Shown here one piece after another: positions 1-10,056 of a stretch of 64,000 bases of DNA (positions within the stretch are counted from its first letter, which is position 1; the number at the start of each line of letters is the position of its first letter). The stretch spans positions 124,001 to 188,000 of the forward strand of contig NZ_JAKNQL010000004.1 in NCBI RefSeq assembly GCF_022662375.1, read 5' to 3'. The notes below the pieces were generated by a model. The model was not told the origin of the DNA. It saw only the letters and a program-made list of their open reading frames with translations, and ran no database searches. The DNA comes from Pseudomonas sp. CROZ-RG-20F-R04-15 (GTDB taxonomy: Bacteria > Pseudomonadota > Gammaproteobacteria > Pseudomonadales > Pseudomonadaceae). The translations under genes and the position numbers were made by a program.

Positions 1-1
1 C

Positions 2-388
2 TACGTCAGCTCGCACCTGAAACAGTTCGGCGGTGACGCCAAGTTCTTCGACGAAGCCTTTGTCCACTTGCATGTGCCGGAAGGCGCGACACCGAAGGAC
101 GGCCCGAGCGCCGGCGTGACCATGGCCAGCGCCCTGCTCTCGCTTGCGCGTAATCAGCCGCCGAAAAAAGGCGTGGCGATGACCGGCGAACTGACGCTGA
201 CCGGGCACGTGCTGCCGATTGGCGGCGTGCGCGAGAAGGTGATTGCGGCAAGAAGGCAGAAGATTTTCGAGCTGATTCTGCCGGAACCGAATCGGGGGAA
301 TTTTGAGGAACTTCCGGATTATTTGAAGGAAGGGATTACCGTGCATTTCGCGAAGAAATTTGCCGATGTGGCGAAGGTACTTTTCTGA
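2..388 (+). CDS. Lon-family ATP-dependent protease, C-terminal fragment (AsrA-like)
   Basis: Only the last 128 codons are in the window; the gene starts upstream. The fragment is the Lon (S16) proteolytic domain. The Ser of DGPSAG (codon at 107-109) and the Lys of GGVREK (codon at 236-238) are the Ser-Lys catalytic dyad known for Lon. The complete enzyme would be a cytoplasmic AAA+ protease that unfolds and degrades damaged or regulatory proteins. The next gene is a chagasin-type peptidase inhibitor, as downstream of the second Lon paralogue (AsrA) of P. aeruginosa, whereas housekeeping lon is followed by hupB. AsrA is therefore preferred over Lon, by context only. Confidence 0.85.
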   Translation, partial: YVSSHLKQFGGDAKFFDEAFVHLHVPEGATPKDGPSAGVTMASALLSLARNQPPKKGVAMTGELTLTGHVLPIGGVREKVIAARRQKIFELILPEPNRGNFEELPDYLKEGITVHFAKKFADVAKVLF

Positions 389-402
389 CCGGTAGCCCGT
401 AG

Positions 403-579
403 CCCCTCACCCCAGCCCTCTCCCCCAGGAGAGGGAGCCGACCGAGAGATATTGCAGAGTTACGCCGACCTGAAAGTCCGTCGCTGAATCCATAATCGAC
501 TCGGTCTTTCAGGTCGATGCATGACAGAAGACACCTCGGTCAGTCCCCTCTCCCTCTGGGAGAGGGCTAGGGTGAGGGC
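403..579. repeat. Inverted CCCTCACCC/GGGTGAGGG intergenic repeat, copy 1
   Basis: The left end reads CCCCTCACCCCAGCCCTCTC and the right end reads AGAGGGCTAGGGTGAGGG, an imperfect inverted repeat around about 100 bases of non-coding spacer. The spacer contains CACCTCGGTCAGTCCCCTCT, which recurs at 3612-3862. It lies between the protease stop and the inhibitor start and probably occupies the terminator position. A dispersed, structured repeat is the best reading; no ORF is supported inside. Confidence 0.7.
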
Positions 580-653
580 TTGGCATTGTCACACTTTGTC
601 TCATCTTCAGTTATGCTCGCCGTTCGTCGTGAACGCCCGGAGCCGCTGACCTT

Positions 654-1046
654 ATGTCCCCCACTCGCCTGTTTCTCCCCCTCGCCCTCTCGCTGCTGGC
701 CGCGTGCGCCACGCAACCGAAACACAACGTGACCGTGGAAAAACAAAGCGAATGCCCCGTACGGCTCACCAACGGGCAAAACCTCATCATTATGCTGCCT
801 AGCAACCCGACCACTGGTTATCGCTGGGCCATTCAGGATTCCGCTGGCGGCGTATTGCGCGCGCTCAGCCCCGAGGTCTACAGCAATCCGGAAGATGCCG
901 GAGTCGTCGGCGCTGCGGGCCTGTCGACCTGGCGCTTCCAGGCCTTCGCCCCCGGCACCGGGCGTCTGCGCCTGACCTCGCAACAACCATGGGCGCCGGA
1001 AGTGTTGCCAGTGGAAACCTTTGACTGCGCCATTTCGGTGAACTGA
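654..1046 (+). CDS. icp: Chagasin-type cysteine peptidase inhibitor lipoprotein
   Basis: A 130-residue protein whose N-terminal signal ends in the lipobox Leu15-Ala-Ala-Cys18, so it is probably anchored in an envelope membrane. NPTTGYRW (51-58) is the hallmark loop of inhibitor family I42 (chagasin/ICP). A central Gly-rich loop before TWRFQAF and a later QQPW are the other inhibitory loops expected in this fold. I42 proteins insert these loops into the active site of papain-like cysteine peptidases. It lies directly after the AsrA-like protease and 2 bases before the next gene, so co-transcription with the latter is likely. The target peptidase cannot be told from sequence. Confidence 0.85.
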   Translation: MSPTRLFLPLALSLLAACATQPKHNVTVEKQSECPVRLTNGQNLIIMLPSNPTTGYRWAIQDSAGGVLRALSPEVYSNPEDAGVVGAAGLSTWRFQAFAPGTGRLRLTSQQPWAPEVLPVETFDCAISVN

Positions 1047-1048
1047 TC

Positions 1049-1687
1049 GTGGGCTGGCTGATTCTGGCGCTGATGGGCGCGGTGACGTTTCTCTACGGTG
1101 TCAGCACCCATGCAGCGTTACTGTGTCTGTTGGTCAAACCATTACCGGTGCTGGCGTTACTCGGCTGGCTCCACGATGCGCCGCCCAGCGACTATCGGCG
1201 CTGGATCAGTCTCGGGCTGATTTTCTCGTTGCTCGGTGATGTGTTGCTCGCTTGGCCGGGGGATTTGTTTGTATTCGGACTTGGCGCGTTTCTGGTCGCG
1301 CATCTGGCGTATCTGAAGGCTTATTTGAGTGACTGCAAGCGTCTGGCGATATTGCCGCTGGTGCTTGCTCTCGGTGTTGGCGCGGTGTTGCTGGGGATGC
1401 TCATTACCAGCGGACTCGGGCCGTTGCTAGTACCGGTGATTGTCTATGGCACGGCGATCAGTGCGATGCTCTGGCGCGCCCTCGCCCGCCTTGGCACCGA
1501 TGTGCCCAAGCGCTCGGCGCTACTGGCGGCGGGTGGTGCGCTGGCGTTTGTGTTCTCGGACAGCGTGATCGGCATTGATCGCTTTGTATCGCCATTCCAC
1601 GCCGCGCCGTACGTCATCATCCTCAGCTACTGGCTGGGCCAATGGGGTATCGCGGCTTCCGCTTTCTCCCAGACTAAACGGATCTGA
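1049..1687 (+). CDS. YhhN-family membrane protein (lysoplasmalogenase-like)
   Basis: A 212-residue, almost wholly hydrophobic protein with about seven or eight membrane segments. The Asp-containing stretches LGDVLLAWPGD (about residues 64-74) and FVFSDSVIG (about 167-175) match the YhhN/TMEM86 family as I know it. Members cleave the vinyl-ether bond of lysoplasmalogens, though in bacteria the physiological substrate is unclear. The start is GTG, 2 bases after the inhibitor stop, which implies translational coupling. The call rests on overall character and the Asp motifs; the enzymatic activity is inferred. Confidence 0.75.
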   Translation: MGWLILALMGAVTFLYGVSTHAALLCLLVKPLPVLALLGWLHDAPPSDYRRWISLGLIFSLLGDVLLAWPGDLFVFGLGAFLVAHLAYLKAYLSDCKRLAILPLVLALGVGAVLLGMLITSGLGPLLVPVIVYGTAISAMLWRALARLGTDVPKRSALLAAGGALAFVFSDSVIGIDRFVSPFHAAPYVIILSYWLGQWGIAASAFSQTKRI

Positions 1688-1794
1688 TCGTTCCCACGCT
1701 CCGCGTGGGAATGCATCCTGTGACGCTCTGCGTCATTTGCGCAGGGACGCGGAGCGTCCGGGGCGGCATTTCCAAGCAGAGCGTGGGAACGATC
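1686..1794. repeat. 109-bp palindromic repeat (GATCGTTCCCACGCT family), copy 1
   Basis: Begins GATCGTTCCCACGCTCCGCG and ends with the inverted GCGTGGGAACGATC. Inside is a second inverted pair, GACGCTCTGCGTC and GACGCGGAGCGTC. The same arrangement occurs at 30008-30109 and 32169-32278. The first bases overlap the stop codon of the preceding gene. A dispersed non-coding element that could fold into two or three hairpins; it carries no transposase. Confidence 0.85.
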
Positions 1795-1888
1795 ACCGGC
1801 AAAAAAACGCTTTATCAGACAACCCAAGCATCCCCGCGCCCTTTTGGCTAAAATGCCGGCCTTTTCCACCGACACCGCCGGAACCGCC

Positions 1889-2632
1889 GTGAGCAAAGAA
1901 CCCGATCGTATTTTCGCCAAGCCCTTGGCCCAGGTACCCGACTTCGCCTTCAACGAAGACGTGGTGCGGGTGTTCCCGGACATGATCAAGCGCTCGGTGC
2001 CGGGTTACCCGACCATCGTCGAAAACCTCGGCGTGCTCGCCGCGCAGTTCGCCCAGCCGAACAGCGTGCTCTACGACCTCGGTTCTTCACTGGGCGCGGT
2101 GACTCAAGCGTTGCGCCGCCATGTGCGCACCGACGGTTGCCGGGTGATCGCTGTGGATAACTCGGCAGCGATGGTCGAACGTTGCCGCGAATACCTCAAC
2201 GGTCAGGATTCGATGTTCCAGGAATTGCTGCCGGTGGAAGTGATCGAAGGCGACATCCTCGCCCTCGATTTCCTGCCTGCTTCGGTGGTGGCGCTGAACT
2301 TCACCCTGCAATTCATCGCCCCGGATCAGCGCACCGCGCTGCTCTCGCGCATTCGCCAATCGTTGCTGCCCGGCGGCGCGTTGATTCTGTCGGAGAAGCT
2401 GCGTTTCAACGATGCCGAAGAGCACGCGCTGCTGACCGATCTGCACGTCGCGTTCAAGCGCGCCAACGGCTACAGCGAACTGGAAATCGCCCAGAAGCGC
2501 AGCGCCATCGAAAACGTCATGAAGCCCGACAGCCTCGAAGAACACCGCGAACGCCTGCTGGCCGCCGGGTTCTCGAAAGTCGTGCCGTGGTTCCAGTGTC
2601 TTAACTTTGCCTCGCTGATTGCCTTGCCATGA
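1889..2632 (+). CDS. cmoA: Carboxy-S-adenosyl-L-methionine synthase
   Basis: Makes carboxy-SAM from SAM and prephenate, the donor used by CmoB to build cmo5U at tRNA position 34. The GTG start at 1889 gives [20 protein letters not shown] at the N-terminus and 247 residues, the usual length of CmoA. A TTG in frame at 1844 would add 15 unconserved residues and is not preferred. The SAM-binding loop is YDLGSSLG (62-69), a class I methyltransferase fold. The gene ends in an ATGA overlap with cmoB, so the two enzymes of the pathway are translationally coupled. Confidence 0.97.
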   Translation: MSKEPDRIFAKPLAQVPDFAFNEDVVRVFPDMIKRSVPGYPTIVENLGVLAAQFAQPNSVLYDLGSSLGAVTQALRRHVRTDGCRVIAVDNSAAMVERCREYLNGQDSMFQELLPVEVIEGDILALDFLPASVVALNFTLQFIAPDQRTALLSRIRQSLLPGGALILSEKLRFNDAEEHALLTDLHVAFKRANGYSELEIAQKRSAIENVMKPDSLEEHRERLLAAGFSKVVPWFQCLNFASLIALP

Positions 2633-3585
2633 TTGATCTGTCCCCCCTCGCCCGCCGTCTGGCCGGTACACCGCTGGCCGATTGGGCCAACACCCTGCAG
2701 CGTCAACTCGACAAGAAAATGGAGAAAGGCCACGGCGATCTGGAGCGCTGGCAAAGTGCGCTGGACGCTTTGCCGAAGATCCAGCCGAGCGAAGTCGACC
2801 TGCTCAACGGCCTGAAACTCGACACCGATTGCGACGATGAAACCCGCGCGCAGATGCACACCGCATTGATGGGCCTGTCGCCGTGGCGCAAAGGTCCGTT
2901 CGATCTGTTTGGTGTGCACGTCGACACCGAATGGCGTTCGGACTGGAAGTGGTCACGGGTGGCGCCGCATCTGGATCTGAAGGGCAAACGCATCCTCGAT
3001 GTCGGCTGCGGCAACGGTTACTACATGTGGCGGATGCTCGGTGCCGGCGCGAACAGCGTGATTGGCGTTGATCCAAACTGGCTGTTTTTCTGCCAGTTCC
3101 AGGCGGTGCAGCGTTATCTGTCCGAGCCGAATGCCTGGCACCTGCCGTTCCCGTTCGAGGACCTGCCGCCGAACCTGGAAGGTTTCGACACGGTGTTTTC
3201 GATGGGCGTGTTCTATCACCGTCGTTCGCCGATCGAACATTTGCTGGCGCTGAAGGATTGCCTGGTCAAGGGCGGTGAACTGGTGCTGGAAACGCTGGTG
3301 GTTGAAGGCGACAAGCATCAGGTGCTGGTGCCGGAAGATCGCTACGCGCAGATGCGCAACGTGTGGTTCCTGCCGTCGGTGCCGGCGCTGGAGTTGTGGC
3401 TGCGTCGCGCCGGGTTCACCGATATTCGTTGCGTGGATGTGAGCACGACAACGGTCGAAGAACAGCGCGGGACTGAGTGGATGAAGTACCAGTCGCTGAG
3501 TGATTTCCTTGATCCGGAAGATCACAGCAAAACAATTGAAGGATTGCCTGCACCGATGCGTGCGGTGATTGTCGCTAAAAAGTAA
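2629..3585 (+). CDS. cmoB: tRNA U34 carboxymethyltransferase
   Basis: Transfers the carboxymethyl group from carboxy-SAM to 5-hydroxyuridine at position 34 of tRNAs that read four-fold degenerate codons. The protein has 318 residues, close to the usual family length. An N-terminal helical extension precedes the Rossmann domain with [15 protein letters not shown] (from residue 122). The start codon overlaps the cmoA stop as ATGA. Nothing unusual was seen; a repeat block follows the stop. Confidence 0.97.
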   Translation: MIDLSPLARRLAGTPLADWANTLQRQLDKKMEKGHGDLERWQSALDALPKIQPSEVDLLNGLKLDTDCDDETRAQMHTALMGLSPWRKGPFDLFGVHVDTEWRSDWKWSRVAPHLDLKGKRILDVGCGNGYYMWRMLGAGANSVIGVDPNWLFFCQFQAVQRYLSEPNAWHLPFPFEDLPPNLEGFDTVFSMGVFYHRRSPIEHLLALKDCLVKGGELVLETLVVEGDKHQVLVPEDRYAQMRNVWFLPSVPALELWLRRAGFTDIRCVDVSTTTVEEQRGTEWMKYQSLSDFLDPEDHSKTIEGLPAPMRAVIVAKK

Positions 3586-3611
3586 ACCGACCACCCACCG
3601 CGGTGAGCCCA

Positions 3612-3862
3612 CCCCTCACCCCAGCCCTCTCCCCAAGGAGAGGGAGCCGATCTTTGGGCTTTTCAAGATCTGGGCTCAACTCGATATCCTGGTCGCCAAA
3701 TTTCTGCCAATCACCTCGGTCAGTCCCCTGTACCTCTGGGAGAGGGAGCTGATCGTTGGGCTTTTCTAAACTTGAGTTCGACTCGATAACTCAGGTCGGC
3801 GGACCTCGCCCATCCAACCCGGTCAGTCCCCTCTCCCTCCGGGAGAGGGTTAGGGTGAGGGG
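3612..3862. repeat. Inverted CCCTCACCC/GGGTGAGGG intergenic repeat, copy 2
   Basis: Starts CCCCTCACCCCAGCCCTCTC and ends GAGGGTTAGGGTGAGGGG, the same boundaries as 403-579. It holds a duplicated middle: a CGGTCAGTCCCCT...GGGAGAGGG unit at about 3716-3748 and again at about 3821-3850, each preceded by a CTCGAT-containing spacer. The right end runs into tadA and supplies its stop codon. It sits between the convergent cmoB and tadA, where it could form transcripts with terminator-like hairpins. Confidence 0.7.
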
Positions 3863-4350
3863 CTTTTGGCTCTTCGGGCGCGGAAAAACTCGGTCAGCAC
3901 CGCCCCACATTCCTCCGCCAGCACCCCGCCTTCATACAACACCCGGTGATTCAAAAAGCCCTGGGTGAAAAACTGCCCTTGGCTCTGCACAATCCCCGCC
4001 TTCGGCTCCAGCGCGCCGTACACCACCCGTGCCACCCGCGAATGTACGATCAGCCCGGCGCACATGCTGCACGGTTCCAGCGTCACATACAGCGTGCTGC
4101 CCGGCAGTCGATAGTTATCCACCGTTTGAGCGGCCGCGCGGATAGCGACCATCTCCGCATGGGCGCTCGGGTCACTGGCGCTGATCGGGCAGTTGAAACC
4201 GCGCCCGATGATCTCGCCGTCCTGCACCAGCACTGCGCCCACCGGCACTTCACCCAGCGCGGCACCTTGCGCGGCGAGGTCCAGCGCTTCGCGCATGAAG
4301 TCGCGATCACGGCTGCGGTCGACGATCGCGGCAGGGCGAATCTGGCGCAT
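3850..4350 (-). CDS. tadA: tRNA-specific adenosine deaminase (A34 to I34)
   Basis: Deaminates wobble A34 of tRNA-Arg to inosine, an essential step for reading CGN codons. The protein has 166 residues. Zinc ligands and the proton-shuttling Glu are in HAE (64-66) and PCSMC (93-97), typical of cytidine/deoxycytidylate deaminase folds. The start MRQIRP overlaps the stop of the multicopper oxidase gene as ATGA; longer in-frame starts would lie inside that gene. The last four residues and the stop are encoded by the dispersed repeat, so the C-terminus has probably been rewritten by it. In P. putida this position was called cumB. Confidence 0.95.
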   Translation of the reverse strand: MRQIRPAAIVDRSRDRDFMREALDLAAQGAALGEVPVGAVLVQDGEIIGRGFNCPISASDPSAHAEMVAIRAAAQTVDNYRLPGSTLYVTLEPCSMCAGLIVHSRVARVVYGALEPKAGIVQSQGQFFTQGFLNHRVLYEGGVLAEECGAVLTEFFRARRAKSPSP

Positions 4351-5726
4351 CACTTCACCTCGATGGCGGCCATCAGGCCGGTTTCCATATGGTCGATCAC
4401 GTGGCAGTGGAACATCCACACCCCCGGATTATCGGCCACCAGCGCCACTTGCGCGCGCTCATTCTTGCCCAGCAGATAAGTGTCGGTGAAGTACGGAATG
4501 ATCTTGTGCCGGTTCGACGCGATCACCTTGAAACTCATGCCGTGCAGGTGGATCGGGTGCTGGTACTGAGTCATGTTCTTCAGTTCGAAGATGTAGCTCT
4601 GCCCCAGTTTCAGACTGGCAATCGGTCGGTCGGCACAGGTCTTGTCGGTGATGTCCCAGGCCTTGCCGTTGATTTGCCACAGGCTCGGCGGCTTGCCGTT
4701 GTCGACGTTGACCGACACCGAACCGACCCATTCGAAATTGAAGTTGAGTTTCTCGGCATTGGCCAGGTCTGGTTCCGCCACCGGGTTGGCGGGCAGAGCT
4801 TTCGGCCAGTCGGTCGGGGCATCGGCGTTGGCGACTGAACGCAGCGTGCCGAGACGCACCGGGCCGTTGCGCAGCGACAGTTCTTCGCCCGCCGCCGGCG
4901 CCTTGATTGCCAGGCAAATGCGCATGCCCGGGCCCAGCCAGTATTCCTTGCCCAATGGGCGCGGCTCGACCGGGTTGCCGTCCAGTGCATAGATCTGCGC
5001 TTCGACGCCGGGAATGTTGATGCGGTAAGTCAGCGTGTTGTCGAGGTTGAGCAAACGCACGCGAGTGATCTGCCCGGCCGGTAGATCGATGACCGGCAAG
5101 GGCACGCCGTTGATGGTCGACAAGCGCCCCGCCGTACCGCCACGCGCAGCTTCACGGGGAATGCTGAATTCGACGAAATTGCCTTCGTCATCGATGTGCC
5201 AGTTTTTCAGGCTCAGGGTCTTTTCGTACTTGAAACCGGTCGGCTCGCGCTCTTCGATGATCAGTGGCCCGACCAGCCCGCGCCCGAGTTCTTCGCTGCT
5301 GCTGACGTGCGGGTGATACCAGTAGCTGCCGGCATCCGGTACGCGGAACTTGTAATCGAAGTACTCGCCCGGCAGCACAGGGAGTTGCGAGACGTACGGC
5401 ACGCCGTCCATTTCCAGCGGCAGACGAATGCCGTGCCAGTGAATGGTCGTCGCCACCGGCAGGTGGTTGATGAAGCGCACCCGCAGCCATTCACCCTGAC
5501 GCACGCGCAACTCGGTGCCCGGCGCCGACGGCCCGAATGCCCAGGCCTCGGTCTTGTGCCCCGGCACCAGTTCGACGTCCAGCGGCGCGGCGATCAGTTC
5601 ATAGTCGTGACCGGCCTCGGCGTCGGCCATTTTGCCAAGCCAATAACGCGACGCGCCCCCCGCTCCGACACCAACGACAACAAGACCGGCCAGGCCACCG
5701 AGGATTTGGCGACGGGTAAAGGACAT
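4350..5726 (-). CDS. cumA: Multicopper oxidase, Tat-exported (CumA-type)
   Basis: Periplasmic three-domain multicopper oxidase of 458 residues. The start at 5726 gives a twin-arginine signal (SFTRRQILGGLAG) with a hydrophobic core. Copper ligands are visible: HWHG (96-99), HPH (138-140), HPIHLHG in the last domain and HCH (440-442) followed by IDHMETG. The Met after the last His pair suits a type 1 copper site. Related genes named cumA were first linked to Mn(II) oxidation in P. putida, but they occur in non-oxidising pseudomonads too, so the natural substrate is open. It is translationally coupled to tadA, an unexpected partner. Confidence 0.85.
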   Translation of the reverse strand: MSFTRRQILGGLAGLVVVGVGAGGASRYWLGKMADAEAGHDYELIAAPLDVELVPGHKTEAWAFGPSAPGTELRVRQGEWLRVRFINHLPVATTIHWHGIRLPLEMDGVPYVSQLPVLPGEYFDYKFRVPDAGSYWYHPHVSSSEELGRGLVGPLIIEEREPTGFKYEKTLSLKNWHIDDEGNFVEFSIPREAARGGTAGRLSTINGVPLPVIDLPAGQITRVRLLNLDNTLTYRINIPGVEAQIYALDGNPVEPRPLGKEYWLGPGMRICLAIKAPAAGEELSLRNGPVRLGTLRSVANADAPTDWPKALPANPVAEPDLANAEKLNFNFEWVGSVSVNVDNGKPPSLWQINGKAWDITDKTCADRPIASLKLGQSYIFELKNMTQYQHPIHLHGMSFKVIASNRHKIIPYFTDTYLLGKNERAQVALVADNPGVWMFHCHVIDHMETGLMAAIEVK

Positions 5727-5841
5727 GAACTCAACTACCTCACGTATCAGCGACAGGCCCTGAAGCCTGCAAAAGGCGAATACGATACACCTGCGGTTGA
5801 GAAACAGTAAGGGCGACCTGAGGCCGCACATCCCTTCAGAC

Positions 5842-6132
5842 CTATGGTCGCAGCCCGGTAATCAGATGCACCACACCGCCATCCAAAGGCATGACGCCTG
5901 CAACACCGGCGGCACTCAACGCCTGTTGATCGATGTTCGACACATCACGCAAAACAACTCGCACCCGCGTCAACGCCAGCGGTTGCTGCGACTTCAGGTT
6001 ATCCACACCGCCCAGCGCCGCGACGATGTCGGCGCTCAACCCGTCGGTCGGCTCGGCCGGTGCTGCGGGTGTATCCACCACCAGATCCGGGGTCAGAGCC
6101 TTCCAGAATGCCTTCTGCAATTGATCGAACAT
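5842..6132 (-). CDS. Small EIIB-like PTS protein lacking the phosphorylation cysteine
   Basis: A 96-residue protein starting MFDQLQKAF, 2 bases after the PTS polyprotein. Residues 33-96 match the glucose-family EIIB domain: ALGGVDNL, then TRVRV and a final GVMPLDGGVVHLITG. In the normal motif the phospho-accepting Cys stands two residues before TRLR; here that residue is Ala53 (codon at 5974-5976). The neighbouring TreP has the Cys. So this copy should not relay phosphate and may be regulatory, structural or vestigial. The N-terminal 30 residues are a short Pro/Ala-rich leader without a membrane segment. Confidence 0.75.
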   Translation of the reverse strand: MFDQLQKAFWKALTPDLVVDTPAAPAEPTDGLSADIVAALGGVDNLKSQQPLALTRVRVVLRDVSNIDQQALSAAGVAGVMPLDGGVVHLITGLRP

Positions 6133-6134
6133 GT

Positions 6135-8663
6135 TCAGTTCTCCAGAACCCGTGAAGTATCGACGGTGGCCTCGTGAAACAGCTGCAACGCTTCGCGCAC
6201 CTGTCCGGCGCTTTCCAGACCCAGCACCTGTTGCGCGATGATCTGACAATCCGCCAGCGCCAGCTCGCGCACCGTTGCCTTGACCGGTGCAATCATCGGC
6301 ACGCTCACCGACAACTCATCCACACCCAACCCCAGCAACAGCGGCACCGCCAGACGCTCGGAAGCCATCGCCCCGCACACACCGACCCATTTGCCATGGG
6401 CGTGCGCGGCCTTCACGGTCATGGCGATCAAACGCAACACCGATGGATGAAAACTGTCCGCCTGACTGGCCAGACGCGGGTGATCGCGATCCATGGCCAA
6501 GGTGTATTGCGTCAGGTCATTGGTGCCGATCGAGAAAAAATCCACCAGCGGCGCAAACAGATCGGCCATCAGTGCTGCGGCCGGCACTTCGATCATGATT
6601 CCCAGCTTCGGCCGCTCAGTCAGCCCCAGCGCCAGCACTTCCTCGTCGAGCATCTGCCGCGCCTGACGCAGCTCCGAGAGTTGCGTGACCATCGGTAACA
6701 TGATGTGCAAACGCGTCAGATCGCAGCAGCCGAGCATGGCGCGGAACTGCTCGCGCAATAACTGCGGGCGCTCCAGGCACAAACGAATGCCGCGCACGCC
6801 AAGGAACGGGTTGGTTTCGCTGTCCATGGGCACATAGGCCAGCGGTTTGTCGCCGCCGACATCGAGGGTGCGCACCACCAGATTGTGGGCAGGTCCGACG
6901 CTGCGAGCGATCGCACTGTAAGTGGCGACCTGTTCGTCATGGCTCGGTGCATGGTTGCGACCCAGATAGAGAAATTCCGAACGCAGCAGGCCGACGCCCG
7001 CGCTCCCCGAGGCCATGGCCTGCTCGGTTTCAGGCAAGGATGCGACGTTGGCCGACACCTCGACATGGTGGCCGTCACGGGTCCTAGCGGCGAGCGTTGC
7101 ATTGGCCAGTTCATGCGCATGGCGTTGACGCTGCTGCGCGTGGCGAGCCTGCCATTGATTGATCGTCGCAGCGTCGGGACGCACCTGAAGTTCAGCTTTG
7201 TCAGCATCGAGCAAAACCTGAGTGCCATTGCTCAGTGCGAGCATTTGCACTGGCACTCCGCAGATCGACGGCAGGCCACAGGCGCGGGCGAGAATCGCCA
7301 CGTGACTGGTCGCACCGCCGCCGACCGTGGCAAAGCCCAACACCTTGCTGGTATCGATCCGGGCAGTTTGCGACGGAGTCAGTTGATCGGCGATCAGAAT
7401 GCTCCCTTGCGGCAGCTCCAGCGCCTGTTCGCCAATACCCAACAGCAGCTTGAGCACACGACGCCCGACATCGGTCAGATCCGCCGCCCGTTCGGCCAGT
7501 AACGCGCTGCCCAGTTGCCGAAACATCGCCGCCGTTTCGTCTGTGGCCGCGCGCCAGGCGAACGCCGCACTTTTGCCCGCGCTGATCAGTGCCTGAGCCT
7601 GATCGAGCAGACCCGGATCTTCGAGCAGTTCCTGATGCGCCTTGAAGATCTCGGCTTCGGCCTCGCCCGCGGCGGTGTCACGTAAATGCTGCAGGGCCAG
7701 ATCCGCTTCGATCAGCGCATTGGCAAAGGCCTCGCGCTCGACGTCTGCTCCGCCGCCGAACTCGCTGACGTCGAAGACCGGTTCGCTGATCTGCACCACT
7801 TGGCCCAACGCCGAACCGGGTGAAGCGCAGACCCCACGCAGAAGTGTCAGCGTTTCAGTGGCGACCATTTCGGCAGGCGCTACCGCCGTCACCGCTTCGC
7901 CACAGCCCTCGGCCAGCAAGCGGGCCAGTGTATCGATTGCAGCGTCTGCATCTTCGCCGACCGCGCTGACCTGCACGTTGTCACCCAAAGCGGTCTGCAA
8001 CGCCATGATTGCCACCAGGGATTTGGCGTTGGCCTGGGCCTGTTGCTTGTGCAGGCAGATGTTGGCGCTAAACCCCTTTGCTGCTTGCGCGAACACCGCC
8101 GCCGGACGCGCGTGCAGACCATTGGGGTTGGGCAGTTTCAACGTTTGCGAAAACACCACCTGCCCCTCTGTCGTGACTGGCGCCTGGCTGATGGCCTGCA
8201 CTGCGCCGAGTTCAAGCAGCGGCTGGCCGCTTTCGACCCGTCCGCTCGGCGCGCTCAGCCAGGTAAACGGCTCACCACTAACGACCAACATCAGGGTCAT
8301 CAGACTGCGCGCATGGCGGGCAATGTAATCGGCATCGAACTCGATCAGCGCCTGTCCGGCTGCAACCCGCTGCCCCTCTTCGACCAGAGAAGTGAAGCCT
8401 TGCCCGGCGAGGTTCACCGTATCGAGGCCAATATGCATCAACACCTGAACGCCATGGTCATCGGTGATGCTCACGGCATGGCCGCTTGCCTGCACGTTGC
8501 TGATGATCCCGGCCAGCGGTGCGCACAGGGTCGACGAGGTCGGATCGATGCACAGACCGTCACCGATCACGCGCCCGGAAAATACCGGATCGGGCACCTC
8601 GTCCAGCGCCATCAGGACACCGGACAAGGGCGCCAGCAGTTGCAATTGTTGGGGTGTGGCCAT
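6135..8663 (-). CDS. PTS polyprotein EIIA-HPr-Enzyme I
   Basis: An 842-residue cytoplasmic phosphorelay that moves phosphate from PEP to the sugar permease. Domain order: EIIA of the glucose (Crr) type at about 1-150 with the active His77 in LMHIG and a second His62; HPr at about 170-260 with NPNGLHARPA; Enzyme I at about 280-842 with the phospho-His motif GGATSHVAILA (about 454) and the PEP-binding FFSIGTNDLTQ and VCGAM motifs. Start MATPQQLQ at 8663 is chosen; the longer ORF adds 24 residues in the gap. The same order is found in the N-acetylglucosamine PTS of P. aeruginosa. In this operon the likely partner is TreP, which has EIIBC but no EIIA. Confidence 0.93.
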   Translation of the reverse strand: MATPQQLQLLAPLSGVLMALDEVPDPVFSGRVIGDGLCIDPTSSTLCAPLAGIISNVQASGHAVSITDDHGVQVLMHIGLDTVNLAGQGFTSLVEEGQRVAAGQALIEFDADYIARHARSLMTLMLVVSGEPFTWLSAPSGRVESGQPLLELGAVQAISQAPVTTEGQVVFSQTLKLPNPNGLHARPAAVFAQAAKGFSANICLHKQQAQANAKSLVAIMALQTALGDNVQVSAVGEDADAAIDTLARLLAEGCGEAVTAVAPAEMVATETLTLLRGVCASPGSALGQVVQISEPVFDVSEFGGGADVEREAFANALIEADLALQHLRDTAAGEAEAEIFKAHQELLEDPGLLDQAQALISAGKSAAFAWRAATDETAAMFRQLGSALLAERAADLTDVGRRVLKLLLGIGEQALELPQGSILIADQLTPSQTARIDTSKVLGFATVGGGATSHVAILARACGLPSICGVPVQMLALSNGTQVLLDADKAELQVRPDAATINQWQARHAQQRQRHAHELANATLAARTRDGHHVEVSANVASLPETEQAMASGSAGVGLLRSEFLYLGRNHAPSHDEQVATYSAIARSVGPAHNLVVRTLDVGGDKPLAYVPMDSETNPFLGVRGIRLCLERPQLLREQFRAMLGCCDLTRLHIMLPMVTQLSELRQARQMLDEEVLALGLTERPKLGIMIEVPAAALMADLFAPLVDFFSIGTNDLTQYTLAMDRDHPRLASQADSFHPSVLRLIAMTVKAAHAHGKWVGVCGAMASERLAVPLLLGLGVDELSVSVPMIAPVKATVRELALADCQIIAQQVLGLESAGQVREALQLFHEATVDTSRVLEN

Positions 8664-8725
8664 GACGTCACCTGCAGTTTTATGCTTTGAAGTGCCGATG
8701 GAGCGCGATGCTCCATCAGCATCGC

Positions 8726-10045
<1,320 letters not shown>

Positions 10046-10056
10046 TTAGTTAAATG

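Noticed and set aside
1844..1888. TTG start giving a longer CmoA
   Set aside because: The GTG at 1889 gives the family length of 247 residues and the conserved N-terminus.
4350..5726. CumA as proof that the organism oxidises manganese
   Set aside because: Related genes are also present in pseudomonads that do not oxidise Mn(II), so the gene alone is not diagnostic.
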